Source: Prototheca cutis
Taxonomy: Eukaryota > Chlorophyta > Trebouxiophyceae > Chlorellales > Chlorellaceae
Direction: 5' to 3'
Length of the DNA stretch: 64,000 bases
Assembly: GCA_002897115.2 (NCBI GenBank)
Contig: BCIH01000002.1
Span: 209,591 to 273,590 of the forward strand
Of the stretch, positions 36,200 to 48,358 are shown in pieces; the stretch's first letter is position 1; every line of letters starts with the position of its first letter. The notes under the pieces are model-generated. The model worked only from the letters and a program-made list of their open reading frames with translations, had not been told where the DNA came from and did not search any database. The position numbers and the translations under genes are program-made.

Positions 36200-37435
36200 G
36201 GGAAGGCGGGCGTGTGAAGGTTGCACGGTGGTGCCCACCGACCACGCCGCTCTCGCCGAGGTTGCCAACAACTTGACTGCCTGCCATGCAGGTGGAACGC
36301 ACGTTCCACATGAATGCTGTGATTCAGAACAGCAACATCCAGTCATCACCAGCCCGTTTACCAGACCTGCTTGGAAGCTCGCTTTGTTGTCCTCCTGGAG
36401 CGCCCATGCAAGGAAGACGTTCTGCTAGCGTGAAAGGGGCTTGCACCCCCCGTGCCTTTCCTTTTAAATTCGACAGGCTCTCCCTGAGTCCCTGACGCAG
36501 ATGTACCATTAATGCATGTGGCAGCTGAGCCAAGCTGTGCAAGGTCATGACCATTCTGGGCGGGATCGGGGCCTTGGTGATGGCCGACATGGGCCAACCT
36601 GTCCATGGTCGGCCACAGCTGCACTGGGATCTCAAGGCCCGCACACCGCCTTGGTCAAGCTGAAATCAGCACATGCATGCTTTCAAAAAACATCCTTTCG
36701 TATCTGAACCTCACAGCTCCACGCAGCTCGGACGTGCGGCGCAGTGGAAGCTTTTGCCACCTACAGTGCAGGGCAAAATGATGAAATCTTCTCGAGATTC
36801 GTCGACTCCCACCTGCACAGCAGGGGCATGTTTTTCAGACAAGATGCCTGTTGGATCGCATTCCCTTGCCATATGGCTCAGAGAATTGGTTTAGTTCCTT
36901 CCTGGCAGCAGGACAGGTCGTGCAAGGAGGTTTCAGAAGGTCCTGGAAATTGACCCTGGCACGGCAATTGTCACACCTTGGTGGTCCATCATTGAGGTGG
37001 TCATCCACCTTCCTATTGCCCTGCAGAGTGGAAATTTTCGGCCATCCGTGATGCCCAGTAACCCCCGGGGTTATGTGACGCTGTTGCTGGCTGAGCTGGT
37101 TGCGTTATTTTGGCCCTGCATGGTACGACACCGTTCAAAGCCTGGATATCCAGACCCACGTGATCTTTTCTGGAGTCGTGATCAATATCCCCCAATGAAT
37201 TCTCGAGAGCTCTGGAGTCCATCTTACACCACCATTACAATCATTTCGTGCAATGAACTCCAAAAGTCATGAAATACGGCGGTTTCCATGGGCCGTTTAG
37301 GGCCCTGCTGTGTGGAAAGCTGCCCGGTCGGGAGCACTCAGGGGGAAGAGGGTGGCAACAGGNCAAGGAAGTAGCAACTTCCCCATCTAAAGGGACACAG
37401 CGAGGGTGTTTACCATGATGTAATGAGGATTCACA
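36200..37435. other. Stretch upstream of WAPL without a supportable gene
   Basis: This should contain the WAPL promoter and possibly missing 5' exons. Short open frames lie on both strands (for example 36744-36953 + and 36324-36644 -), none with a recognisable domain. One N is at 37363. Confidence 0.45.
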
Positions 37436-37642
37436 TCAAGCAGGGTACTGGGCACCGCAGTGGCTGCAGTAGTAGGCGTGCTGCACCCCGCCTTCCTTCC
37501 ACAAGGGAATGAAACAAAAGTGGAACCTGGTGGTTGTGGCAACCATCGGCGCCTTGTGGCCACACCGCGGGCAGGCCATGGACTGCCCCGTCTCCCTACG
37601 ACTTCTTTGCGACCCACAGATGCAGAAGATCGGTATGAACAT
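37436..37642 (-). CDS. Small zinc-ribbon protein
   Basis: A single-exon gene of 68 codons. The product starts MFIPIFCICGSQRSR, has a first knuckle CPRCGH, a hydrophobic middle FHFCFIPLWKEGG and a second knuckle CSHCGAQYPA. The pairing of two CxxC knuckles around a F-I-P-L strand matches the zinc-ribbon (zinc_ribbon_15-like) small proteins of fungi and plants, whose function is unknown. The ATG at 37642 is the only Met before the fold. It is one of the few intronless genes in the window. A LITAF-like membrane association is conceivable from the hydrophobic centre but is not shown. Confidence 0.65.
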   Translation of the reverse strand: MFIPIFCICGSQRSRRETGQSMACPRCGHKAPMVATTTRFHFCFIPLWKEGGVQHAYYCSHCGAQYPA

Positions 37643-38606
37643 GCTGTGGTGTTCGGCGTGAAACTTCCACCGCTCGCTGCCCTGCTGAGGGTGCTATGTG
37701 TCTCGACAAGCTAAAATGGAGAGATGGAGTGCGTTCCGACACTGATCCACCTGTATTTTCCAGAAACATATGATGCCAAATAATATGGAGGGTGTTGGGC
37801 CAAGGAAACGCTTGGAAAGGCAAAATTGTTGCTTCGCGAACTGGGAAGCGCCTCCCGCAGCTGCTGCTTCGTTTCCCAGCCGCACCGAGACAAACACATG
37901 GGGTGCCATTTGGGCCTGCACAATTGACAACGCCAAACAACCTGTCTCCACCTGGACGACACATTTGTACATCAAGCTACATGTGTTTACCGGGAACAGG
38001 GTGCATGGCCGGAAGGCTACTCGGTTGAGGTGGCGCCACCTGACTCAGCTGGAGTCCATCATCGGCAAGTCTTAGCAGCACGCATTGGTATTCTCACTAG
38101 TCCTGGCTGCATGCACGGCCAGCGGCCATGTCCTGACAACATTCACATTTTGCACTCACTTTTAGCTGCAAGACGGTAAAGAAATGTGTTCCAAAATGCA
38201 CAAGGGTGGCCTGACTGCATCGCGCAGCTGCAGCCTTGAAGGAGCCGTCTCTGTAAACAATCAACCCAATTTCTGAAAACCATGCATTACTTACATGACA
38301 TCAGAAGTTGGTGGCACTTCCGGTTGGCTTGCTGCTGGGTTGCCAGTACCCATGCATGGGTCCAGCCCGGGCCCTTGATGCACCAACTTGCAACAAATCT
38401 CAGGCACGAATGGCCACCCACCCGCATAACCAACAGCACCATGGAAACTGCACATGCGCTCGGAATGACATATTAGATTGCTTGTTGTGTTTGAACCTGG
38501 AACCATTAATCTCCATTCGAGGCATTGTGGTGGGGTGTCGAGCGAGCTGCGGATCCTCGCAATGGGAGGTAGACCTTGCTGTTGAACGCCTCCCGCTCGA
38601 CCCGCA
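37643..38606. other. Stretch with only a weak candidate frame
   Basis: Located between the zinc-ribbon gene (-) and FtsHi (+), so it probably holds both promoters. A minus-strand frame at 37975-37694 (93 codons) follows a good acceptor-like CAG and reads Ala-rich, but it has no recognised domain and no partner exons. I do not call it a gene. Confidence 0.4.
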
Positions 38607-41600
38607 ATGCCGGGGCACTTTAGGCCCTTCACGCCTTTCAGCCGATCGCTGTATGATGGATCATCCAGCGGGATCAAGTGTGGGCCCATCAACCGCGGCT
38701 TGCTGCTGGGCTTGCGGCCCCTGGTCCGGCCCGGCGGGCTGCAGGGTCCTGCCCCAGGCAGCCGGGCTGGTTCCCTGAGAGCAAAGAAGCTAGGCGACAG
38801 CCTGCCTCAGAAGACAAAGAATTTGAAAGAACGTAGCCATGTAGGTGGCTGGTGACGGGGCTTGTCGTGGCATGGACGCTGCTGGCGACCTGGGCGCCGC
38901 CTGGAACCGGGTGCAGAGCAGAACTGGGCACCCGTGCTGCTCCCCACGTGCAGGCTGTCAGGGGAGAGGAGGAATATGATGTTGCTTTTGAGGGGCCAAC
39001 AGACCAAAGCACTGCATCGCGTGCGTCGGCGAAGAAGAAGAAGGCAAGCCGTGTCGGGCGACGGAGCAGCGCCAGAGAAAACGAGGCGGAGGCATGGGAG
39101 CGGCCTGAAGCCCGGCGGCGCGTGACTCGCCGGCGGCCAACGCAGCAGGAGCAGCATGATGAGGCCACCAACGCCCGGGAAGAACCGGCGGTGGAGCGGT
39201 GGGGGAACGTGGAGGAGGCCGCCGTGCGCGATGGGCCAGAAGCGAGGGAAGATACCTCNCAAGTAGCGCGGGCCACTGCTGCCCGCATGTCGCTCCTGCA
39301 GCGCCTGTCGGGTGAGGACACAATGCCGGCATCCCCGCTCGAGCGCGGGCTGGAAACACTGCGAGCACGGTTTAAAAGGGCTGTTGACCGGCTGTATTTC
39401 GGCAATGTCCTGCCACCCATCGGCTCGTACCAAATCTCCTATGCCAGGTGTGCATGCCATTGAATGAAATTTTGTTGTTGTTGTTTGGATGGGTTTGGGG
39501 ATGGGGTGCTGGAGGATTTCGGAGGGAAATGCTTGTATGGCTAGCGAAACGGCTGTAGTTTCAAAGGCTGTTTTCTCAGTCTGCGACGCAGAATGATGAC
39601 GGCGTGCTTCGAACTTATCCCCCACTTGTCCAATCACTCGTGATACCACAGGCTGCTGCAGCTGCTTCAGGAGCGCCGGGTCAAGCGGCTGATTCTCATG
39701 GGCGATGGGCGGCTGGCTCTGGTGGAGGCCGCCGTGCAGAACACGGAATCGAGATTCGAAACAATGAAATACGATAAACGCAGCCTCAGGTGATGAATGG
39801 TTCGCGACTTGGCCAGCACAACATTTTTGGGAGGCTTGCTGGGTCGTCGGCGCCTTGGCGGGGCGAGACTGTTGCTTGCTTGAAGGAGCCAGCCCTGCTC
39901 AGCACATGCAGCATGTGAGCCCATACATGANCCCCCCGCCTGTATTGCCACCATCGTCGCAGGACGCTGTATGCAGAGGAGTTGCCAGAGTGGCTGATGG
40001 AGAAGGAGCGGTACTACTGCCAGATCCCGGGGGACGTCTGGGAGGAAGGCCTGCTCATGAAAATGATCAAGAAAAACCAGCCGCAAAAGGTGTGTGGTAG
40101 AATGAGGGAGAAAGAAGGGTTTGCTTGTGTGTGTATGTGTATGTGTGTATGTGTGTNNNNNNNNNNNNNNNNNNNNNNNNNNNNNNNNNNNNNNNNNNNN
40201 NNNNNNNNNNNNNNNNNNNNNNNNNNNNNNNNNNNNNNNNNNNNNNNNNNNNNNNNNNNNNNNNNNNNNNNNNNNNNNNNNNNNNNNNNNNNNNNNNNNN
40301 NNNNNNNNNNNNNNNNNNNNNNNNNNNNNNNNNNNNNNNNNNNNNNNNNNNNNNNNNNNNNNNNNNNNNNNNNNNNNNNNNNNNNNNNNNNNNNNNNNNN
40401 NNNNNNNNNNNNNNNNNNNNNNNNNNNNNNNNNNNNNNNNNNNNNNNNNNNNNNNNNNNNNNNNNNNNNNNNNNNNNNNNNNNNNNNNNNNNNNNNNNNN
40501 NNNNNNNNNNNNNNNNNNNNNNNNNNNNNNNNNNNNNNNNNNNNNNNNNNNNNNNNNNNNNNNNNNNNNNNNNNNNNNNNNNNNNNNNNNNNNNNNNCTG
40601 TGTGCTTGCCAGGGCAGGATTTGTCATCCAGCAGGGAAAACTATGGCATCTGAGTGACACGCCATGATGGGGGGGGGGGGGGGGGGGGGGGTGTGAGCGG
40701 ATGTGGGACCGACAAGTGGCAGGATGATGCAGTGAACATCCATCAATGTGACGTCACCGCGGACAACCCTCCACTTTTGGTACAGGTCAAAGCAAGGGGT
40801 CAAGGTCCGGGACACAGGCGTTCGTTTCAAGGACGTGGCGGGGATCGATGCCATTCAAGCCGACATCAAGGAAGTGATTGACATCCTGCTGGGCGACGAA
40901 AAATACATCTCCATGGGTGCCAAACCCTTCAGGGTGGGCCGGTGGGTGGGTGGGTGGGTGGGACATTTATGCTTGGTGGTGGAGGGCCATTGGACTTTCC
41001 GCATCTGCTCAAGGCCCCAAATGCAAACCTCACCCTCAAACAGGGCATTATGATGGAGGGCCCACCCGGGACAGGCAAGACGCTGCTTGCCAAGGCGATG
41101 GCCGGCGAGGGCGGCATGCCCTTTTATTCAGTCACGGGCTCGGAGTTTGTTGAGATGTTTCAGGGCGTGGCCGCGGCACGCGTGCGGTCGCTGTTCCGCG
41201 CGGCGCGCAAGCACGCGCCTGCGGTCATCTTCATCGATGAGATTGACGCGCTGGGCAAGGCCCGCGACCTGTCCGGGGACACGGGCAACATGGAGCGGGA
41301 GCAGGGCCTGCTGCAGCTGCTGACGGAGATGGACGGTCCCGTGCGGGATGACAAGGTCTTAGTCATCGGTGCGACCAACCGCGTGGACCAGCTGGACCCG
41401 GCGCTGATGCGCCCGGGACGCTTTGATCGCCGTGTGTACATGGGCCTGCCCTCCCGTGGCAACAGGCTGAAGATCCTGCAGCTGCACGCGCAGGGCAAGC
41501 CCATTGACCGCGGCGAGAACGATGCCGTACTGCACCACATCGCAGACCTGACCATTGGGTACTCGGGCGCGGCGCTGGCCAACCTCCTGAACGAGGCGGC

Positions 41601-42966
41601 CATCCTGTCGGTCCGCGCGGGGGGGGACGGCATCATCGACCTGGCCACGATCCTCGAGGCCAAGGATAAAGTGGAGCAGGGCCTGCCGCGCGTGTCGCTG
41701 CCGACTTCCGAGGCCAAGCGGCGGCTGGCCGTCGCGCAAGCCGCGCGCGCCGTGGCGCTGGCCCTGACCCCGGGCATCCCGCCGCTCAAGCGCGTGTCGA
41801 TCAAGCCCCGCGGTGCCGCCATCACCCGCATCGAATTTGAACCCCAGTCCCTCGGCCGCGATGGTGGCACGTTGCTGCAGCTGACCAGCGTCGAGAAGTT
41901 TGACAACGTCGAGAACGGAAAGACGGACCACCACGAGTTGTCCACGAACAGCATCCCTCAAACGACTCCACAAGTCAAAAAAATAAATGCAGTGACGATG
42001 ACGAGGGACGTGGCGCCGTTTGAGCTGGCGTGCGGGCTGATGGTGCCACTGTATGCGGCGCGGTGCGCGGAAGAGGCGTGGTGGGGCAAGGACGGCGCGT
42101 CCCTGGCGACGGGGCGCGAGCTGGGCATGGTGACGGAGATTGCACGGTGGCTGGTGGTGGACTCGACGCTGCACCCGGCCTACAGGGGGACCGTGATGCT
42201 CAGCAACCTGACCATGGGAGGGGCCAGGGATCCGACGACGGCATGGATGGATACGATGCACGACGACGCCATTCTGGCCCTGCAAGAAGCCGCGCACGAA
42301 CGTGCAGTCAGGCTTGTCGCCGAGCGCCGCCCCGTCATCGAGACCATCGCGCGCGAGCTGTGCGAAAACGACGACGAGAGCGTCAGCGCCGCGCGCATCA
42401 TCGAGCTGATTGAGACGACGCCGCTCGTGGTCGTCGCTGAGGGGAATGGAATTGGTGGCTCTGGCGTTGGCGAGAACGACGATGACGACGAGCGTGCGGT
42501 TATTGGTGGCATGGCCGGCAGCATGGACGGCCACACCACCGACGATGCCAACAAGGACAGCGGCATGCACGACAGCACCCCGAGAGAGAGACCGTCCTCC
42601 TCCTCGTCACATCCCACTGCCTGGCAAGGCACAAAAACAGCGCGGCAGCGGGACCGGGAGGCTCTCGCGCGCAAGGTGCTGGGCGCCTGGGGTCCCGACG
42701 AGGCGCAGTACCTCGCGCTGGCAGAGGTGTTTATGGGCTCGTCGGAGAGCTGGGATTATCTGCAGCGCCGCATCGTGGCAGACAAAGCCGCCCAGGCCCG
42801 GGAGGCCCTGGCCACGCCAGAAGGACAGGCCCGGGCCGCCGCGGTTCGCGAGTACATGCTGTCAGGCGGGGACACACCCTTCCCCCCGCCCCCACCCTCA
42901 CCTGTGGTGCCCCGGCCAACTCAGAGCGCCGGGCCGCGGCCTCCTGCTGATTGGTTCACGCCCTGA
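38607..42966 (+). CDS. FTSHI: FtsHi: AAA ATPase of the FtsH family without protease site
   Basis: Probably plastid-targeted. In plants and green algae FtsHi proteins belong to the Ycf2-FtsHi import motor at the inner envelope. Exon 1 (38607-38840) encodes a Gly/Arg/Lys-rich leader like a transit peptide. It joins exon 2 at 38954 in phase 0, then a Lys/Arg/Glu-rich segment follows. After the gap comes FKDVAGIDAIQADI. The last exon (41044-42966, 1.9 kb) holds Walker A GPPGTGKTLLAKA, Walker B VIFIDEIDA and ATNRVDQLDPALMRPGRFDR with Arg fingers. Where FtsH has the zinc site HEAGH this protein reads AQAARAVALAL, so it cannot be a metalloprotease. The tail is acidic, then Pro-rich. A TGTAA element, the green-algal polyadenylation signal, lies at 43074-43078. 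Exon sequence in the gap 40157-40597 is missing, because the phases of the flanking exons do not match directly. Confidence 0.9.
40157..40597. other. Assembly gap, 441 N
   Basis: It lies in an FtsHi intron region just after a GT-repeat tract. The exons on either side differ in phase, so at least one coding piece is probably lost in the gap. Confidence 0.97.
40669..40691 (+). repeat. Poly-G tract, about 23 G
   Basis: Intronic homopolymer of FtsHi on the coding strand, just after the gap. Confidence 0.9.
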
Positions 42967-43545
42967 AGCTCGTTGGTTGGCGGGCGGGTTGGCGGGTGGG
43001 TCCACGTGCGACCCCGCTTCATGGACAGGCCTCGTGCATGCCTGAAACACAAAGTGCACCAGTCTGGTCGTCGTGTAAACGTCGGTCAGTCATTCAGCAG
43101 ATCAATATCAAGATGAGCTGCCCTGCACCGTTGGGATGCCACAGCCGTGGAGCAAGGGTAGTAGCCCGTTGGAAGCCGACTTGACTCGCATGCGTGGGCT
43201 CGTTGACAAACAAAAAGCAAGGCGTCGGGCTCCTGTAACCAAACAGCGTACCTGCAATGCCACGCCACGCTCGAAGCACGCTGTCGTGTTCAACGACAAA
43301 TTGTTGGATTTTCATCTAAAGATTTACAAGCGCAAGGGGTGGAAGGACAGCGTGTTTGGTGTGCGAGTTGAAGGTCGGGGCCCCCTCCTGCCCAGCCGAG
43401 TCTAGGCAGCCAGGCTGGCGTGGTACTGATCTCACGCTGCGGGGAGCGGCCCTGTCACAGCCGCGCGATTCCAAAGGTCATATCATGAGCAAACCGTGTC
43501 TACAAAGTCAATAACTGGGGCCTGTACGGGCCCCTGCGCCGGCCA
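42967..43545. other. Tandem intergenic spacer
   Basis: It holds the FtsHi 3' end with the TGTAA element at 43074 and the upstream region of the NIPA gene. Open frames here overlap on both strands and show no domain. Confidence 0.45.
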
Positions 43546-46355
43546 ATGGCCACGGCCCTGCAGGGGCTCAGCTCCCTAGGGGCCCTACTCCACGTGGGAG
43601 GCTCCCTGCTCATCGTGCTGGGCCAGACGGTGGTCAAGATTGCGCACTGCGTCAAGGAGACCTCTGGACAGCCGCACACCTGGACAGTGCCCCGCACTCT
43701 CAATCCAAAGCCCAAGTGGTGCGTGGAATGGGGGCCCGGCTGCTAGCCGGGGTGTGGGCAGGACTTGTGGAGTAGTTCTGGTATTTTGTAGTGGTGAAGA
43801 TCTGCCCACGTGCCGCTTGCTTCTTGTTCGTTATGAATCATCCGTCTTGCTGGTGCGAGGCAGCTTGGTGCAGTGATGCAGCCGGGCCGCTGCCTCAGAT
43901 GCCCACCGTGTGCCTGCACTGCCCTGTCCTCCTGACCCCTGCGACCACGCCCGTCTCCCCAACAGGCAGCGACCCGATGGCCTCTGGCAGCCGCTGCATG
44001 TGGGTTCCAAGGTCTACACCCTGGCTGGCTGGACGCTGTTTGCTGTGGGCAACCTCGCTCGATTTGTGTCCATGCGATTTGCTTCACAGACGGTGCTGTC
44101 GGGTCTGGGCTCCCTCCAATTTGTCCTCATCCCGATCGTCTCCCACGCACTCCTGGGCATCCGGCCAGACCCCGCGACGGCCCTGGGGGTCGTGATTGTC
44201 GTCCTGGGTGTGTGGTGTTGTTGGCATGGTTGGCACTGCTGCTGCTGGCGATGACGTCACCCTTGGCTCATGCTTGTGCGAATGCAGCTGCTGTGTCCAC
44301 AGGCGCCGTGCCCACATTTTGCACCCCACCTTCACCTACACATGAGAACACACACACACACACACACACCTCCAGGGAATATCCTTTTTGTGTGGTTTGG
44401 ACCTGGCGACCGGAGCTACAGCATGCAGGCGCTGCGGGAGATGTGGGTAACGAGGACCATGCAAGTGTTCCTGCTGTGCATGGCAGTCATCCTGACAACG
44501 CTGCAGCTGATCTGGTGGGAGCTGCGGGCTGCGGCCAAGGCGCACCGCCTGACCGCGCCCTTTGCTGCCCTGGGTTCTCTCCCACCCCAAGACGCGGCCC
44601 GGGGTCTTCGCAGTGCGCATCCAACCTCCGGCATGCCATCGGGCGTCGACGGCCCCGAGGACGACGCCTTCAGTTCCGACGCACAGCAGCGGCTGGGGTT
44701 TGCGCTGCCGTGGACAGGCACCTGGGTGACTGCCGACGCCGCGCAGGTGTTCACCGGTGCCCTTCTCTACTCTGCCGTCGCGTCCATGATAGGTGAGCAA
44801 GTGATTGGGGGCTGGATGGGATGGGGTGGGACTACTGCTGTGAAGCCTGCGCTCCTGAAATTGGGTAACCCCACAGTTCCACTCTCTGCAGCAGCCCCGC
44901 CACACCTCCTCCCCCCCCTTTCCCCCCTCACACACCACCTACCCCTAACTTCCTACTACAAGCACAGGTGCCTGGTCGGTACTTTTTAGCAAGTCGCTGA
45001 CGTATGTTGTCTCCGCCGTGCCCACTTCCCTGGTCGACCCTTACAGCTGGTTTGTGGCAGCGGCATTCCTGATCACGGCAGCCTGGTGGATCCGGCAGAG
45101 CAACCAGGGGCTCCGGCTCTACCCGGCATCCCTCATCATGCCGCTCATGCAGGTTGGCTGGTCTGGCAGGGGCCATCGTCTTTTTCTTTGCATACCAGGA
45201 TGTTGACTGAGTGCACGGGACACCGCCAGTGTTTCCTCGGGCTGGTGTATTTACTCACCGGAAAGTCTACACAAAAGCCACCATCATAATCACCTGGCAG
45301 GCGTTCTGGATGTGCATGTCGGTGCTGGAAGGGGGCATCTACTTCCAGGAGTTTAGAAACCTGTCGATGCACGCAACTTGGCTCCTGCTGGCCGGACTGT
45401 TCATGGCGCTGGTTGGCGCCATTTTCATGGGGTGCGTGATCGATCGGCGTTACGGTGTGGAGTTGTGATCGGACGTTGTTGCTGTCGATGGTCGCTGCAG
45501 CGGCGGCGGTGGTGTGCATGGTTGGGGGTTGGGGGAGCACCATTTTCCCACACCCACCTCTGTTAACAAACCCTAACAAACCCCAAAGAGGAAATGACAC
45601 GTTCCCTCCTCATCCCTAACGACAAGACCACCGCATGCCAATTACATGCAGGGTGGCCGGGTTTGTGGCGGAGCGGCGACTGGTTGCGGTCAACGTGGGG
45701 CTCAGCCCCCGCGCTGGCGCGGAGTCCAAGTCGTCGCTGGCCGCGCAGGAAGCTGGCGTGCAGCTGACCCTGCTGGCACCCGGCACGCCGGTCGAGTCCA
45801 CGGCCGTTCGACGAGCCGAGACGCTCGGTGCTCTCCAACTCCGCCCTTCGGCCCTGCTCCGCCAGGAAAGCAGCGCCTCCAGCGCACAGGTAACATTGAT
45901 TGTGGGTGTTTCTTTGGGGAAGTGTTGTTCTTTCTTTCCAGCGAGCGAGGTGCCCCTACCAGAAGTTCACAGGCTGTTTTCCTGGTGTCATTTGGCTGCC
46001 CAGTGGTGGTACTTTTGTGTATCCCCAAAGCCCTCTTTGAGCAAGCGAGCGAGTGTCGTATCTGCTGAATACACCCCCCCCGCCCCCTCCTTCTCATTCG
46101 AAATGCCACCTGCAGTCTCTACATGCTGTGCCAGTCACTGCCTCAGGATCCATGTCCAACTTGGGTCCCGGGCGGCGGACCAGCCGGCCGGTTGTGCCAG
46201 GCATCCGGCTGGAAGCCCTTGGTTCCCCACGCGATGGCCTGGCTTCCCCCACCAGTCCCCCCGGCAGCATCAGGGAGGTGGTGCTGGATTCACAGCGCCT
46301 CCTGCGCTCGGGGGCGGGCGGCCTGCTCCACCGTGTCACCCAGGCCTTCCACTGA
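43546..46355 (+). CDS. NIPA: NIPA-type magnesium transporter
   Basis: Multi-pass membrane protein of the NIPA/DUF803 family, predicted Mg2+ transporter. Seven exons join in phase from ATG 43546. Membrane segments are easy to see: LGALLHVGGSLLIVLGQTVV (1), GWTLFAVGNLARFVSM (2), VLSGLGSLQFVLIPIVSHAL (3), TALGVVIVVLGNILFVWFG (4), MQVFLLCMAVILTTLQLIWW (5), VFTGALLYSAVASMIGAWSV (6), YSWFVAAAFLITAAWWI (7), AFWMCMSVLEGGIYFQEF (8) and ATWLLLAGLFMALVGAIF (9). The box SKSLTYVVSA and the G-G-I-Y-F-Q-E-F box are family hallmarks. A soluble loop of about 70 residues between helices 5 and 6 is longer than usual. The C-terminus is a cytosolic Ser/Arg/Pro-rich tail. The last exon edges rest on reading frame only. 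Confidence 0.85.
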
Positions 46356-46472
46356 GGCTTTATTTCTGTGAAGGGAGTAACAGTCCAGAGCGCAGTTTCA
46401 GTCACCCTGTCACGCCATCACAACACCTTTTGTGCTCTCTGGGAAGAATCACAGCACCGGGGGGTCGCATCA

Positions 46473-48308
46473 TCAGTGCTCGACTGCCTCCTCCTCCTCC
46501 TCCGCATCTTCTTCTTCTTCTTCATCCTCAGCCATGTCATAAATCACGAGCCGCTGCAGAAAAGAGTTGGGGGGAAGAGCGTGATCTTGACAGCACCACA
46601 GCCAGACTGTCGTTGGCCTGCAGGCCCTTCCCACCACCATAGCCCCCCCCCCCCCAAAAAAAGAAAAAGATGAAAAAGAATGGCCCAAACCTGTCTGGCA
46701 GAGATCACGCAGGCCAGCTTCCTTTGNGGAGAGACTTCAAGCACGGCGTCGGTCTGATCGCTCCGCAGCTGGCGCCAGCGAGGGCCGGCGGCGGCGTCCT
46801 CTGCCTCCAGGACTCCGGCAACAGAACCTTCTTCAGCTGATTTACCAATTGCGGGCATGGGGGCCAGGCCCAGGACGGGCCCGCCATGCGTGCCCACGCC
46901 CAGCCACGCGATGCCCTCGACGCCATACGCAGCGCAGGCAGTCATGGCCTCGAGCTCGCAGCGCACGTCTACTGCTGTTGTTGCAGGCACACGCTCGCCG
47001 CTGCTGATGGCTTTGGTTTTTGTCCGCGGGTGTGAGTGCACGCGCAGGGGCAGGTCGCCGTGCGCTGCCAGAGCCCAGTGGTCATGGTCCAGCAGCGCCG
47101 CAGCTTCAGCCGCGACGCCCTCCAGCCTGCAAGCAAGTACGTGTGGTGGGGGTGAAGCGAGCTGGTTGCATAGGTGCTTGCTCACATGCACCATGCTCCT
47201 CATGAACAGGGGTTGGACCCGCTGCGGCGACACGCAGACTCAACACTCCCTGACACGTTCCTCGTGGGTGGGAGGACTCGGATCTGGGGGCTCAGCGTGC
47301 GAGGCACAGCAGCCAGCACACGCTGCACATCCACACGGAGACGGCGTACCGCCATGCCCAGCGGCTCCACAGGCCCACCATCCCTTGACCCCGGCAAGCT
47401 TCGCGCCGTTTCCAAGACAAATTCCAGCCAGTCCGAGGCGTGGCTGCCACTGTGGAAGAGCTCGTGCTGGTCGTCTTCGGCATCCCGCTGCAAGGGCGAA
47501 GCGGGCATGCACTCTGCCTCCTGCACTTGTGTGTCCGTGTGTGTGTTNATTGGGGAAGGTGACCATAGTGCGCAAGCTGGATGGATATCCACTCCCGGCT
47601 AGGTCCCGCCACAAACATCTCACACGCACGCAAGCAAGCGCGCATCACCTTGCACCCCGCATCACGTGGTCGAGCATTGGCAGCTGACGCAGGTCAAATA
47701 CATTCAAGGGTGGGGCCCCCCCCAAAACACACACACACACACACAAGGACTGATACCTGTTCTTCATCTAACAAGACGGAAACAAAGTCGTCTTCCAAGG
47801 CCCTGGCCTCCAGGATGTCCTTCAGGGCACGGAGGTGGCTGTCTGGAAACGCAATGAGCGGGTCGTGCCGGGGGTCCTGCAACCTGCAAAGGTTCAAAGG
47901 AGTATACCGACAGGCAAGCAGGTAGGTTTCCTGCGTCCAGTGATGTGCGAGGGGGAAGGCGGGAACGCATTTGGGATTCCCACCGCCGGATGGTACACAC
48001 TCTCTCCAGGTGACATGCTCATCCACTCCCCGGAAACCCCATCCGACGACAGCCATCGACAGAAAGCTTGCTGCCCACTCGCCTTTGGATGATGGCGACC
48101 AGCCAGCTGAAGAACACCCGCAGGTTGATCGCACGTTGCAGCACCCGCTTCCGGTCCGCCTCCACGCGCATGAACAGCTTCAAGCACGCGCTCTCGATAC
48201 GGGAAACGGCTGCAGGCTGCATAGATTTTTTTTTTCCGTGGTGGTCAGAGACGTTCATGCCTGTGCTCCGGGAATGATGCAGCACGGCAGCAACGAGAGG
48301 TCCCCCGG

Positions 48309-48358
<50 letters not shown>

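Noticed and set aside
38291..38692. Minus-strand frame with a protein-like piece (DPSYSDRLKGVKGLKCPG)
   Set aside because: It overlaps the plus-strand first exon of FtsHi, which splices in phase to the next exon, so the minus frame is most likely a shadow.
41359..42570. 403-codon open frame on the minus strand
   Set aside because: It is the antisense of the FtsHi final exon. GC-rich codons leave the opposite strand free of stops, and the peptide has no domain.
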